Of a DNA stretch of 64,000 nucleotides, positions 49,644 to 58,508 are shown one piece after another. The DNA comes from Streptomyces gilvus. GTDB lineage: Bacteria > Actinomycetota > Actinomycetes > Streptomycetales > Streptomycetaceae. The DNA lies in contig NZ_JAKWBE010000012.1 in assembly GCF_022513565.1 (NCBI RefSeq), positions 124,001 to 188,000 on the forward strand, written 5' to 3'. Below the pieces are notes generated by a model, which made no database searches, was not told the DNA's origin, and saw only the letters and a list, made by a program, of their open reading frames with translations. The translations under genes and the position numbers were made by a program. The first letter of the stretch is position 1, and every line of letters starts with the position of its first letter.

Positions 49644-50561
49644 ATGCGACAGGCCACCCGCAAGGGCCTGATGACCGTGGCGGCCGCGACCGGCGTCCTC
49701 GCCGCCGCGGGCGGTTACGCCCATGCCGACTCATGGGCGGCCGGCTCCGCTTCGGACTCGCCCGGCGTGCTGTCGGGCAACACGGTGCAAGTTCCGGTCC
49801 ACGTGCCGGTGAACGCGTGCGGCAACACGGTCGACGTCGTCGGGGTGCTCAACCCGGCGGTGGGCAACACGTGTGCCAACCACGGCGGAGGCGGCGGCTC
49901 GCAGGCCGGCGGACACACGAGCGGCTCGCCCGGCGTCGGTTCGGGCAACCTCGTCCAGGCGCCGATCGACGTGCCGGTGAACGCGTGCGGCAACACGGTC
50001 GACGTCGTCGGGGTGCTCAACCCCGCGGTGGGCAACACGTGTGCCAACCACGGCGGAGGCGGCGGCTCGCAGGCCGGCGGACACACGAGCGGCTCGCCCG
50101 GCGTCGGTTCGGGCAACCACGTCCAGGTACCGATCGACGTGCCGGTGAACGCGTGCGGCAACACCGTCGACGTCGTCGGCGTCGGCAACGCCACCACGGG
50201 CGACGACTGCGCCAACGGCGGCTCCGGCGGCGGTCAGGACACGCCTCCCGGGGGCGGTCAGCAGACGCCGCCCGGTACGCCGGGCAGTCCCGGCACTCCG
50301 GGCCAGCCCGGCGGTCCGACGCAGCCCGGGAACCCCGGCGCCCCGGGCACGCCGTCCACGCCGTCCGCGCCGGGCGGCACGACTCCCGGCGGCTCCTCGA
50401 AGGTCAACCACCCGGGCACCCAGACGGTCAGCAGCCCCCTGGGCGGCGCACAGCTCGCCCACACCGGCAGCGACCTGCCGCTGGGCGTCCTGCTCCCGGT
50501 GGGCGCGGGCGCGCTGCTCGGCGGCACGGTCCTCTACCGCAGGTCCCGCGCGAGGGCGTAG
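49644..50561 (+). CDS. chpC: Long chaplin, ChpC-type, with three chaplin domains
   Basis: This 305-residue protein has a signal peptide (about 1-29), three chaplin domains (about 39-79, 95-135 and 151-191), a Gly/Pro-rich spacer (about 193-255) and a sortase signal LAHTG at 271-275, followed by a hydrophobic segment and RRSRARA. Each domain has its Cys pair. Long chaplins are anchored to peptidoglycan by sortase and usually have two domains; a third is present here. Domains 1 and 2 are almost identical, and their DNA repeats with a 168-bp period, so a recent duplication is likely. Domain 3 is more different at its end (GNATTGDDC). Position next to chpH supports the chpC identity. Confidence 0.93.
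   Translation: MRQATRKGLMTVAAATGVLAAAGGYAHADSWAAGSASDSPGVLSGNTVQVPVHVPVNACGNTVDVVGVLNPAVGNTCANHGGGGGSQAGGHTSGSPGVGSGNLVQAPIDVPVNACGNTVDVVGVLNPAVGNTCANHGGGGGSQAGGHTSGSPGVGSGNHVQVPIDVPVNACGNTVDVVGVGNATTGDDCANGGSGGGQDTPPGGGQQTPPGTPGSPGTPGQPGGPTQPGNPGAPGTPSTPSAPGGTTPGGSSKVNHPGTQTVSSPLGGAQLAHTGSDLPLGVLLPVGAGALLGGTVLYRRSRARA
49803..50177. repeat. 168-bp tandem repeat in the long chaplin gene
   Basis: The segment GTGCCGGTGAACGCG begins units at 49803, 49971 and 50139, exactly 168 bp apart. Units 1 and 2 are nearly identical and the third is partial. The repeat keeps the frame (56 codons per unit). Confidence 0.9.
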
Positions 50562-50577
50562 CACCGCGTGAACGCGT

Positions 50578-50615
50578 CACGGAGCGGGCCCCGCCTCGGT
50601 GGGGCCCGCTCCGTG
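50578..50615. terminator. Strong hairpin terminator after chpC
   Basis: CACGGAGCGGGCCCC (50578-50592) pairs perfectly with 50601-50615 around an 8-nt loop. It lies between the convergent chpC-type and DUF5703 genes and could serve both. Confidence 0.85.
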
Positions 50616-50641
50616 TGCGCGGTCTCCGTCGCCGTCTCAGC

Positions 50642-50830
50642 TCACCACGTGGCTCGTACCTGGCGGATGATCCGCCGGCGCAGCCGCACCCTGCGGCTGC
50701 CGTCGCGCATCAGGCTGAGGCGGTCCAACTCCCAGTGTCCGTACTCGGCATGGTCCGTCAGCAGGCGTGTGGCTTCCTTGCGGGACACCCCGCGAGGCAC
50801 GTACACGTCGACAAATTCGTATTCCGGCAT
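50642..50830 (-). CDS. DUF5703-family small protein
   Basis: This 62-residue protein starts MPEYEFVDVYVPRGVSRKEA and has the motif HAEYGHWELDRLSLMRDGSR. It matches DUF5703, a small family in Streptomyces located next to the chaplin genes. No function is known. It has no signal peptide and ends with basic residues (RVRLRRRIIRQVRATW). It is convergent with the long chaplin gene. Confidence 0.85.
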   Translation of the reverse strand: MPEYEFVDVYVPRGVSRKEATRLLTDHAEYGHWELDRLSLMRDGSRRVRLRRRIIRQVRATW

Positions 50831-50864
50831 CGCATCTATTGTGCGGGCTGGGGCCAGGTACGGA

Positions 50865-50870
50865 TAGCGT
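50865..50870 (+). promoter_or_regulatory. Candidate -10 TAGCGT for leaderless hypothetical gene
   Basis: TAGCGT ends seven bases before ATG 50878, with no Shine-Dalgarno in between. A leaderless message is likely. Confidence 0.4.
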
Positions 50871-50877
50871 CTGCACT

Positions 50878-51579
50878 ATGTCTGATGCTGCGCAGCCCAC
50901 CGCTGCCGAGGTACGCGCCGCCGCCGAGGCGGTCAAGACCGCGCTCGACCGTCATCTGGCGGCGGTCGAACGCAGGTCGGGTGAGGACGACCCGGCCGTC
51001 TACGAGGCGTTCAACCAGCTGGCGGCGGCCGCCGAGGCGTACGACGAGCTGCTCTACGACCGCTACGACGAGGTGACCCCCTTCGAGATCCCCGGCGCAG
51101 ACGACTCCCTGCCGCCGTACACGGGGCCGGAGGAGCCGAACGCGCTCAGCGTGCTGATCCGCCGCGACTACACCGTGGTGGAGCCGCAGCGGCTGCTGGC
51201 CCAGGCGCAGCGGGTGGAGGCGGCGGACGAGGACGGCACGCAGGTCTCCGGCACGGTGCCGGGGGCGCTGGGGGTGCTCTTCGGCGAGTTCGAGCCGGAC
51301 GAGATCGCCTCGCGGCACAAGGAGTTCGGGCTGGAGGAGGGCGACTCCACGCTGTGGGTGACGGCCGCGGAGGATCCCGCCGAGGCGGGGGAGTGGCTGG
51401 AGGCGCCGTTCGAGGGGGCCGATCCGCAGAGCGTGATCTGCCGGTTCGACGTCAGCGCGGTGTTCGACGACGAGCTGGACGACGATCTCGAGGAGGACCT
51501 GGAGGGCGAGCTGGACGGCGACCTCGACGGGGAGCTCGACGGGGACGAGGATCTGGAGCCCCTGGACATCGATCGCTGA
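50878..51579 (+). CDS. Hypothetical protein with acidic Asp/Glu repeat tail
   Basis: This 233-residue protein has a helical N-terminal part (AAEAVKTALDRHLAAVERRS, then DDPAVYEAFNQLAAAAEAYD) and a middle alpha/beta part (EEPNALSVLIRRDYTVVEP, then VPGALGVLFGEFEPDEIA). The last 45 residues are an acidic repeat, ELDGDLDGELDGDEDLE. It is common in Streptomyces at this position, between DUF5703 and the RecD-like gene, and has no assigned role. The acidic tail may bind basic partners or metal ions. Confidence 0.8.
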   Translation: MSDAAQPTAAEVRAAAEAVKTALDRHLAAVERRSGEDDPAVYEAFNQLAAAAEAYDELLYDRYDEVTPFEIPGADDSLPPYTGPEEPNALSVLIRRDYTVVEPQRLLAQAQRVEAADEDGTQVSGTVPGALGVLFGEFEPDEIASRHKEFGLEEGDSTLWVTAAEDPAEAGEWLEAPFEGADPQSVICRFDVSAVFDDELDDDLEEDLEGELDGDLDGELDGDEDLEPLDIDR

Positions 51580-51661
51580 CGTTCACCGCGAGGCGGGCCT
51601 GGCGGCGGTCACGGATGATTCCGTGGCCGCCGCCGTCGTATGTCCCCGAGTGGGGCTCCGG

Positions 51662-54253
51662 TCAGCCGGACGTCGGCAGTTGGGTCGCCAGGAGGACGGG
51701 CAGGCGGGTCGTCCGCGGCTTGGGCGGGATCTCGGACACCGCTCTGGCCAGTGCCTGTTCCGCGCCGTGGACCACGGAGAGGTGGCGGTCCGCCCGGCCG
51801 AACGCCGTGTAGACCCACGGTCGGTTGAGGGCCTGGGCGGCGTCCCCGGGGAGGACCACGACCACCGCCGGCCAGCGCATGCCCACCGCCTGGTGCGCGG
51901 TCAGCGCCCACCCATGGCGCACGGACTGCTCCACCCGATCCTTCGGTACGACGACAGGGCCGCCCGCGCAGGACAGGTGCAGGCCGTCCGCGTCGGCCTT
52001 GACGACCCGGCCCGGCAGGGTACGGCCCGGGGTGGGGGAGTAGGCCACGCGGTCGCCGGGGTCGAAGCCGCCGAAGCGGCCGGGGCCGGGGTTGAGACGT
52101 TCCTTGAGCGCGGCGTTGAGGGCGCGGGTGCCGGCCGCTCCGCCGTGGCCCGGAGTGATCACCTGGGTCTGCTCGGCTGGGACGCCGATCGCGCGCGGCA
52201 CCGAGTCGGCGACCAGCTGGACGGTGCGGTGCACGGCCTCGCCGGCGTCCCGCACCGGCACGATCACGACCTCCTTGCCGGGCGCATCCACCTGGTTGAG
52301 CTCCCCGACGCCGATGCCGGAGACCAGCTCGCCGAGGGGGCCCGGGTCCGGGGTCCGTGAGGCGACCTGCGGGCAGACCCGCGCGGCCAGCAGATCCGCG
52401 AACACCCTCCCGGGGCCGGCCGACCACAGCACCGACGGATCCCCGGACAGCACCAGCCGCGCACCGTCCGGCAGCGACTCGACGAGCAGGGCGGCGCTCT
52501 CGATGTCCAGCTGAGGTGCGTCGAGCACCACGAGGAAGTCCAGGTCGAGCGCGCCGTCGGCATCCCGGCCGGGCCCTTCGGCCCCGGAGAGGAGGCCGGC
52601 GACGGTGGCGACCGGGGGTGCGGCCTGCGTGGAGCCGGCCGTCGAGGAGGGGCCGCCGGGGGCCGTCGCACGGGCACCTTCCGAGGCGCCGCCCGCAACC
52701 GGACTGTCCGTGGCGGGCCCGCCCGCCGCGCCGCACAGCCGGACGAAGCGGTCGCGGCCGGTCGGGGTGTGGGCCGCCGCCCAGGCGCGGAGACCGAGCG
52801 CGTCGGCCGTGCGCAGCAGCGCCGCCGGTTCGGCGAGGGACGCCTCGCCGCCGGTGTGCAGGACCAGGCCGTGGGCGGCGACCGAGCGGATCAGCTCGGC
52901 GGTCGAACCCTTCGCCGCTGCCGCCGCGCCCTCCCACTCCTCGGCCGAACCATCCTCCTTCGGCACGGAGTTGACCAGCCGGGCCAGACCGTCCGCGAGG
53001 CTCTCCTCGGCGAGGGCCAGGCGCTCCAGGCCGACAAGGACACGGACCGGCCGTTCCTCGCTCTCCTCGTCGTCCGCCGGCTCCGGCGCGCGCGGGTCCA
53101 GGGCGTCCTGGAAGACCAGCGCCTCGCCCTCCGCGACGGCGCTCTGCACCGCGGCGTCGGCGTCCGGCACGCCCCGCTGGGCCAGCGCGGCGGTGAGCGC
53201 GGGCATCTCCAGCGCCGTGTGCCCGGCGACGGCCGCCTGCTCCAGCAGCCACCCCGTCAGCGCCCGGCCCCGTCGCTCGTCGTCCGGCCCGGCGTCCGCG
53301 CCCAGCAGCGCCCGCGCGAAACCGTCGGCCTGCTCGGGCCGCACACCGGCGACCCGCAGGAGCAGCCAGGGGTCCGCCCGCAGCCGCTCGTCCGCTCCCT
53401 CGCCCAGGGCGGCGGCGACCTGTGCCGCGAGCGCCTCGGGTGCGCCGCCGGCGGTCAGCACGCCCCGTACCGCCTCGACGTTCTCCGCCGGGGGTGCCGA
53501 GGGCGCGGCGGCCTCCGGCGTCGGCTGCGGGCGCCTTACCGGTTCCGGCGCGGGCCTGCGCGGGGCGGGGGCGGGCTCGGTGAAGGCGGTGGCCATGGGC
53601 TTGGCGCCGCTCTCCACGGCCCGCACGGCGGCCAGCAGATCGGCGGCCTTACCGCTCAGCTTGCCCCCGCTCTCGATGGGCCCCTTCTTCTCCGCCTTCC
53701 GCCGCTCGATCCGCTCCCGCTCGATCTCCTGAGCCACCAACTCGGCCTGAGCCTCGGACAATTGCGCACCGCTCTCCCCACCGCCCGCCTCGTCGGACGC
53801 CGGCCCGGCGCTGCCAGGCCCCGCCTCAGCCGTCCCGGCGGACAGCTGCCCGGCATCGCCCGCTTCCGCCGGTCGACCCACGCCCTTCTCACCTGCCGTC
53901 TCAGCCGCCTGGTCGGATTCCGGCCCGGTGTCGCCGGGTGCAGTCGGCCGGGCTCCGGGTTCCTCACCCGCTGTCTCGGCCGTCCCGTCGGATGCAGCCC
54001 CGGTGTCGCCCGCGTCCGTCGGTCGAGCCGCGGTCTTTTCACCCGCCGTCTCAGCCGCCTGGTCGGATTCCGGCCCGATGTTGCCGGGTGCAGTCGGCCG
54101 GGCTCCGGGTTCCTCACCCGCCGCCTCAGCCGTCCCGGCGGATTTCGACCCGGTGGCGCCCGGCGCCGTAGGGGGCTTGGGTGTGTCGGGCTTGCGTGTG
54201 CCGCCCGGTGTCCCCGGCTCGTTCTCCTCCGTGGTCTCGGGCTCCGTGCTCAC
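51662..54253 (-). CDS. RecD-like helicase-related protein, apparently lacking Walker A
   Basis: This 863-residue protein has a low-complexity N-terminus (about 1-200) with repeats of the type AETAGEEPGARPTAPG. It then has helix-hairpin-helix-type sequence as in RecD2 (DPWLLLRVAGVRPEQADGFA, about 290). The C-terminus has a UvrD_C_2-type end (ALTAHQAVGMRWPAVVVVLP, then PWVYTAFGRADRHL). Where RecD2 has the Walker A loop (GGPGTGKT), here I find no GKT-type sequence, and the Walker B-like site reads FLVVLDAPQLDIESA instead of a DEAS form. It is probably not an ATP-driven helicase. The GTG start at 54253 overlaps the stop of the aldo/keto reductase gene. Confidence 0.75.
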   Translation of the reverse strand: MSTEPETTEENEPGTPGGTRKPDTPKPPTAPGATGSKSAGTAEAAGEEPGARPTAPGNIGPESDQAAETAGEKTAARPTDAGDTGAASDGTAETAGEEPGARPTAPGDTGPESDQAAETAGEKGVGRPAEAGDAGQLSAGTAEAGPGSAGPASDEAGGGESGAQLSEAQAELVAQEIERERIERRKAEKKGPIESGGKLSGKAADLLAAVRAVESGAKPMATAFTEPAPAPRRPAPEPVRRPQPTPEAAAPSAPPAENVEAVRGVLTAGGAPEALAAQVAAALGEGADERLRADPWLLLRVAGVRPEQADGFARALLGADAGPDDERRGRALTGWLLEQAAVAGHTALEMPALTAALAQRGVPDADAAVQSAVAEGEALVFQDALDPRAPEPADDEESEERPVRVLVGLERLALAEESLADGLARLVNSVPKEDGSAEEWEGAAAAAKGSTAELIRSVAAHGLVLHTGGEASLAEPAALLRTADALGLRAWAAAHTPTGRDRFVRLCGAAGGPATDSPVAGGASEGARATAPGGPSSTAGSTQAAPPVATVAGLLSGAEGPGRDADGALDLDFLVVLDAPQLDIESAALLVESLPDGARLVLSGDPSVLWSAGPGRVFADLLAARVCPQVASRTPDPGPLGELVSGIGVGELNQVDAPGKEVVIVPVRDAGEAVHRTVQLVADSVPRAIGVPAEQTQVITPGHGGAAGTRALNAALKERLNPGPGRFGGFDPGDRVAYSPTPGRTLPGRVVKADADGLHLSCAGGPVVVPKDRVEQSVRHGWALTAHQAVGMRWPAVVVVLPGDAAQALNRPWVYTAFGRADRHLSVVHGAEQALARAVSEIPPKPRTTRLPVLLATQLPTSG

Positions 54254-55236
54254 AGCGTGCTCCAGTCGTGATCGGGATAGCGGTGCACGGGCGCCGACAC
54301 ATCGTCGAGAGCCCGGCAGATCTCGTCAGGAAGACTAAGGGCCTCCACTGACAATGCCGCCGTGAGCTGCTGCGCGTTGCGCGGACCGATGACGGGCGCG
54401 GTCACTCCCGGCCGGTCGCGGATCCAGGCGAGGGCGACCTGGAGGGGCGTCACGGCGAGCCCGTCGGCCGCGGTCCGGACGGCGTCGACGATCCGGCTCG
54501 CCGTGTCGTCGAGGTACGGCGCGACGAAGGGCGCCAGGTGCTCGGAGGCGCCGCGGGAGTCGGCGGGGGTGGTGTCGCCCCGGTACTTGCCGGTCAGCAC
54601 TCCCCGGCCCAGCGGCGAGGACGGGAGCAGCCCGATGCCCAGGTCCAGCGCGGCCGGCAGGACCTCGCGCTCCACGCCCCGCTGCAGCAGCGAGTACTCC
54701 ATCTGCGTGCTCGCCAGCCGTGTGCGCGCCCCCGGCACCGCCAGCTGCCACGTCGCCGCCTTGGCCAGCTGCCAGCCGCAGAAGTTGGACACCCCGGCAT
54801 AGCGGGCGCGCCCGCTGCTCACCGCCAGGTCGAGGGCCTGCAGGGTCTCGTCGAGCGGGGTGTACGGGTCGAAGGCGTGGATGTGCCACACGTCGACGTA
54901 GTCCGTGCCGAGGCGGGCCAGCGAGGCGTCGAGGGCCGAGAGCAGATGGCCGCGGGAGCCGTCGACACGGCGGTCCGGGTCCGGCACGCTGCCCGCCTTG
55001 GTCGAGATCACCAGGTCCCGGCGCGGAACCAGCCCTTCTATCAGGCGTCCGAGCAGATACTCGGCCTCCCCGTCGCCGTACACGTCCGCCGTGTCGACGA
55101 GACTGCCGCCCGCCTCCCAGAAGGTCTTCAAGAGGTCCGCGGCGTCGTGCTCGTCGGTGTCCCTGCCCCACGTGAGCGTGCCGAGTCCGATGCGGGACAC
55201 GCGAAGGCCGGTACGGCCGAGATGCCTCTGCTCCAT
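54250..55236 (-). CDS. Aldo/keto reductase
   Basis: This 328-residue TIM-barrel NADPH oxidoreductase shows the family features: GLGTLTWG at the start, DTADVYGDGEAE with the catalytic Tyr, STKAG with the catalytic Lys, and VDVWHIHAFDP. The NADP site is near APVIGPRNAQQL. It reduces an aldehyde or ketone; the substrate is unknown. ATG 55236 matches the usual family start (MEQRHLGRTGLRVSRIGLG); ATG 55248 is an in-frame alternative. The stop overlaps the start of the RecD-like gene, so the two are coupled. Confidence 0.9.
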   Translation of the reverse strand: MEQRHLGRTGLRVSRIGLGTLTWGRDTDEHDAADLLKTFWEAGGSLVDTADVYGDGEAEYLLGRLIEGLVPRRDLVISTKAGSVPDPDRRVDGSRGHLLSALDASLARLGTDYVDVWHIHAFDPYTPLDETLQALDLAVSSGRARYAGVSNFCGWQLAKAATWQLAVPGARTRLASTQMEYSLLQRGVEREVLPAALDLGIGLLPSSPLGRGVLTGKYRGDTTPADSRGASEHLAPFVAPYLDDTASRIVDAVRTAADGLAVTPLQVALAWIRDRPGVTAPVIGPRNAQQLTAALSVEALSLPDEICRALDDVSAPVHRYPDHDWSTL

Positions 55237-55408
55237 GAACGCCGACATTACTGGCCTGAACTGGCCGTGTGGGGGCCTGTGGACGACCAGTTTCCCGGCC
55301 CGGCACCCCGCGTCGCCGCCACTGTGCGGGACGTGACACCCCATGCCCGCGCAAGCCGCGCTACTGTCAGCTCCACAGGGACGTTACTGATCGGTAAGGG
55401 GAATCGGC

Positions 55409-56464
55409 ATGCAGCTCGGGCTCAACCTCGGCTACTGGGGTGCCGGAATGGACGCGGACAACCTCGCGGTGGCCCAGGAGGCCGACCGCCTCGGGTACGC
55501 CGTGTGCTGGGCCGCCGAGGCCTATGGCTCCGACGCGGCCACGGTGCTCACCTGGGTCGCCGCCCAGACCGAGCGCATCGACGTCGGCTCGGCCATCTTC
55601 CAGATCCCGGCCCGGCAGCCCGCGATGACCGCGATGACCGCGGCCACCCTGGACTCCCTCTCCGGCGGCCGCTTCCGCCTCGGTCTCGGCGTCTCCGGCC
55701 CCCAGGTCTCCGAGGGCTGGTACGGCGTCAAGTTCGACAAGCCGCTGGCCCGCACGCGCGAGTACGTCGAGATCGTGCGCAAGGCCATGAGCCGTGAGCG
55801 GCTGACGTACGAGGGCGAGCACTGGACCCTGCCGCTGCCCGGCGGCCCGGGCAAGCCGATCAAGCTGACCGTGCACCCCGAGCGTGAGTACATCCCGCTG
55901 TACATCGCCGCGATCGGCCCCAAGAACCTCGAGCAGACCGGCGAGATCGCCGACGGCGCCCTGCTGATCTTCCCCTCCGCCCAGCACCTGGAGGAGACGA
56001 CCATCAAGTACCTGCGCGCCGGGCGCGAGAAGGCCGGCAAGACCATGGACGGGTTCGACGTCCACCCGACCCTGCCGCTCGCCCTCGGCGAGGACAAGGA
56101 CGTGGCCACGCTCGCCGACGCCTTCCGCCCCTACACCGCGCTCTACGTCGGCGGCATGGGCAGCGCCAAGCAGAACTTCTACAACCAGCTCGCCCAGCGC
56201 ATGGGCTTCGAGGCGGCCGCCGCCGAGGTCCAGGAGAAGTACCTGGCCGGCGACAAGCAGGGCGCCGCGGCCGCCATCCCGCACGAGCTGATCGACAGAA
56301 CGACGCTGCTGGGCTCCGTGGACCGCATCGCCGACCGCATGAAGGAGTACGCGGCCGCCGGAGTCACCACCCTCTCCCTCAACCCCGCCGGCTTCACCCT
56401 CGAGGAGCGGATCGCCTCGCTGCGCGCCGGCACGGAGGCCCTGGAGCGCGCCGGGCTCGCATGA
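55409..56464 (+). CDS. LLM-class F420-dependent oxidoreductase
   Basis: This 351-residue protein has the bacterial luciferase-like barrel with LGLNLGYWG at the start, VGSAIFQIPARQPAM and SGGRFRLGLGVSGP, all typical of F420-dependent LLM enzymes in actinobacteria. F420 is a deazaflavin that these organisms make. The reaction is a hydride transfer to an unknown substrate. GGTAAGGGGAATCGGC precedes the ATG and gives a good ribosome site. It is divergent from the aldo/keto reductase. A long hairpin at 56472-56514 ends it. Confidence 0.9.
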   Translation: MQLGLNLGYWGAGMDADNLAVAQEADRLGYAVCWAAEAYGSDAATVLTWVAAQTERIDVGSAIFQIPARQPAMTAMTAATLDSLSGGRFRLGLGVSGPQVSEGWYGVKFDKPLARTREYVEIVRKAMSRERLTYEGEHWTLPLPGGPGKPIKLTVHPEREYIPLYIAAIGPKNLEQTGEIADGALLIFPSAQHLEETTIKYLRAGREKAGKTMDGFDVHPTLPLALGEDKDVATLADAFRPYTALYVGGMGSAKQNFYNQLAQRMGFEAAAAEVQEKYLAGDKQGAAAAIPHELIDRTTLLGSVDRIADRMKEYAAAGVTTLSLNPAGFTLEERIASLRAGTEALERAGLA

Positions 56465-56471
56465 CGTCTCT

Positions 56472-56514
56472 ACGGCCGTGGTGGGGGCTCGGGGGTCTTC
56501 CCCGCCACGGCCGT
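56472..56514. terminator. 15-bp hairpin after the LLM oxidoreductase
   Basis: ACGGCCGTGGTGGGG (56472-56486) pairs with CCCCGCCACGGCCGT (56500-56514), with one G-U pair and a 13-nt loop, eight bases after the stop. Confidence 0.8.
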
Positions 56515-56639
56515 CACGGGGAACAACGCGCCGTCGCCCACGCGGTTACGCCCCCGGCGTGACCCTGTCGCTCCTTCTTTTGGCGGAGTTGTCCCCCATA
56601 GCTGTTGCGATGCCCCAGTTGGGCCATTTGACTCTTTCT

Positions 56640-57428
56640 ATGCTTTCGGCCAAGAGTCTGTTCCAGGAGATCCTCGACGACGACGCGTCCTTCGCGCTGT
56701 TCTGCTCCATCGCGGCCAGCGGGGAGTCCCAGGGCGGCTGGGAGAACGGCCGGATCGCGGCCCTCGTACCCGAGGGTGAACGCGACCTCGCCCCGAAGAT
56801 CGCCCGGCACGGCGCCGACGAGGACAAGCACGGGCGCATCTTCAACGCCCTGATGAGGAAACGAGGGCTCGAAGCGGTCCCGGTGCCGCCCGAGACCGAC
56901 TACACGATGCTCCTGGAGCGGCACGGCATCGGTCTCGCCCACGAGAAGCTCAGGGTCGACGAGACGCTCACCGTGCACGACCTCGTCACCTACCTCGCCC
57001 ACAGCCGGGTCACCGAACAGCGCGCCTCCGAGCAGATGGAGCTGCTGCGCCGGTACTTCGCCGACCACCCCGACATCGGCCGCGCGGTCAGGATGATCTC
57101 CCACGACGAGGACAACCATCTCGCCTACTGCCACGAGGAGTTGCTGCGGCTCGCGCGCGCCGGTCACGGCCGGGCCATCCAGCGCACCCTGCGGGAGTGC
57201 GCCCTCGCCGAGATCCGCGTCTACCGGGACGTCAGCCTCGCGGTCATGGACCACATGGGACGCCTGCTCGGCTGGCCGCGGGCCAAGTCGGCGCTGCTCG
57301 CGGCCGGCATCCACGCCGTCTACGCCTACGAGCGGATCGCGGGCTGGCGGCGCATGGTGAGCCTGCGGATGCCCGAGCGCCGCGACGCCCTCGGCGGACC
57401 GGCCGGCACCGCCGCCGAGTTCGCCTGA
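56640..57428 (+). CDS. Ferritin-like domain protein
   Basis: This 262-residue protein is helical. It has ferritin-like metal motifs, for example ARHGADEDKHGRIF and ISHDEDNHLAYCHEE, where E/D and H residues are spaced as in di-iron four-helix proteins. Streptomyces keep this gene near the LLM oxidoreductase and corA; its role is unknown, possibly iron or oxygen chemistry. ATG 56640 is chosen from the family start (MLSAKSLFQEI); ATG 56610 and GTG 56559 are in frame, and none has a good ribosome site. Confidence 0.8.
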   Translation: MLSAKSLFQEILDDDASFALFCSIAASGESQGGWENGRIAALVPEGERDLAPKIARHGADEDKHGRIFNALMRKRGLEAVPVPPETDYTMLLERHGIGLAHEKLRVDETLTVHDLVTYLAHSRVTEQRASEQMELLRRYFADHPDIGRAVRMISHDEDNHLAYCHEELLRLARAGHGRAIQRTLRECALAEIRVYRDVSLAVMDHMGRLLGWPRAKSALLAAGIHAVYAYERIAGWRRMVSLRMPERRDALGGPAGTAAEFA

Positions 57429-57450
57429 GCCAGGATCCATCAGAAGGGCC

Positions 57451-58446
57451 CTACAGCCAGCCCCGCTTCTTGAACGTCTGGTACAGCAGCACCTCCAGGA
57501 CGGCCATGATCACGATCACCGCCGGGTAGGACCACACCCAGTGCAGCTCGGGCATGTGGTCGAAGTTCATGCCGTAGACGCCCGCGATCATCGTGGGGAC
57601 CGCGGCCATGGCCGCCCACGCGGAGATCTTCCGCATGTCGTCGTTCTGCCGGACGCTGATCTGGGCCAGATGAGCCGACAGCACGTCCGAGACCAGCCGG
57701 TCCAGGCCCTCCACCGTCTCGTTCACGCGCGCGAGATGGTCACCGACGTCACGGAAGAACGGCCGCGCCTTCTCGTTGACGAACGGCACCGTGGCGCCGT
57801 ACTGCCCCGTCCCCGCCAGCCGGTTGACCGGCAGTGCCAGCGGGCCCGTCGCCCGGCGGAACTCCATCACCTGCCGCTTGAAGGTGTAGATCCGCGACGC
57901 GGTGTTGCGCGAGCCGCCGACGTCCGGGGTGAAGACCTCCGCCTCCAGCTCCTCCAGGTCGTTCTGCAGCTCGGTCCCCACCTCCAGGTAGTGGTCGACC
58001 ACGGCGTCCGAGACCGCGTACAGCACCGCGGTCGGTCCCTTCCCGAGCAGTCCGGGCTCGTTCTCCAGCCGCTTGCGCACCGCCTTCAGCGGGGCACCCT
58101 CGCCGTGGCGGACGGTGACCACGAAGGAGTCACCGAGGAAGATCATGACCTCGCCGGTGGAGACCCGGTCACTGTCCGGCTCGTACACGACCGGCTTGAG
58201 GACGAGGAAGAGCGAGTCGTCGTACACCTCCAGCTTGGGCCGCTGATGGGCGTTCAGGGCGTCCTCCACGGCCAGCGGATGCAGCCCGAACTCCTGGGTG
58301 ACCAGGTCGAACTCGTCCTCCGACGGCTCGTGCAGCCCGATCCAGACGAACCCGCCCGCCGCCCGTGCGTCCGCCAGCGCGTCGGAGAGGTCCTCCGGGC
58401 CCTCCGTCCGCTGTCCGTGGGTGTAGATGGCGCAGTCGACGATCAC
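57451..58446 (-). CDS. corA: CorA-family magnesium/cobalt transporter
   Basis: This 331-residue protein has the soluble N-terminal domain and two C-terminal membrane helices. The signature is present as GVYGMNFDHMPELHW, and the final residues are QTFKKRGWL. It forms a pentamer and lets Mg2+ (or Co2+, Ni2+) through the membrane. The preceding helix has NDDMRKISAWAAMAAVPTMI. It is convergent with the ferritin-like gene and divergent from the histidine phosphatase gene. Confidence 0.93.
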   Translation of the reverse strand: MIVDCAIYTHGQRTEGPEDLSDALADARAAGGFVWIGLHEPSEDEFDLVTQEFGLHPLAVEDALNAHQRPKLEVYDDSLFLVLKPVVYEPDSDRVSTGEVMIFLGDSFVVTVRHGEGAPLKAVRKRLENEPGLLGKGPTAVLYAVSDAVVDHYLEVGTELQNDLEELEAEVFTPDVGGSRNTASRIYTFKRQVMEFRRATGPLALPVNRLAGTGQYGATVPFVNEKARPFFRDVGDHLARVNETVEGLDRLVSDVLSAHLAQISVRQNDDMRKISAWAAMAAVPTMIAGVYGMNFDHMPELHWVWSYPAVIVIMAVLEVLLYQTFKKRGWL

Positions 58447-58495
58447 AGAGCGTCTTCTCCCCTCCTCGCACGCCCGCCACGTGCGGGCGTATGCC

Positions 58496-58501
58496 TACCC
58501 T
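58496..58501 (+). promoter_or_regulatory. Candidate -10 TACCCT for leaderless histidine phosphatase gene
   Basis: TACCCT ends seven bases before ATG 58509. No Shine-Dalgarno lies between. Confidence 0.4.
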
Positions 58502-58508
58502 GGGCCGC

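Noticed and set aside
49803..50177. CRISPR or mobile repeat in the chaplin gene
   Set aside because: The 168-bp period keeps the reading frame and encodes chaplin domains; it is a coding duplication.
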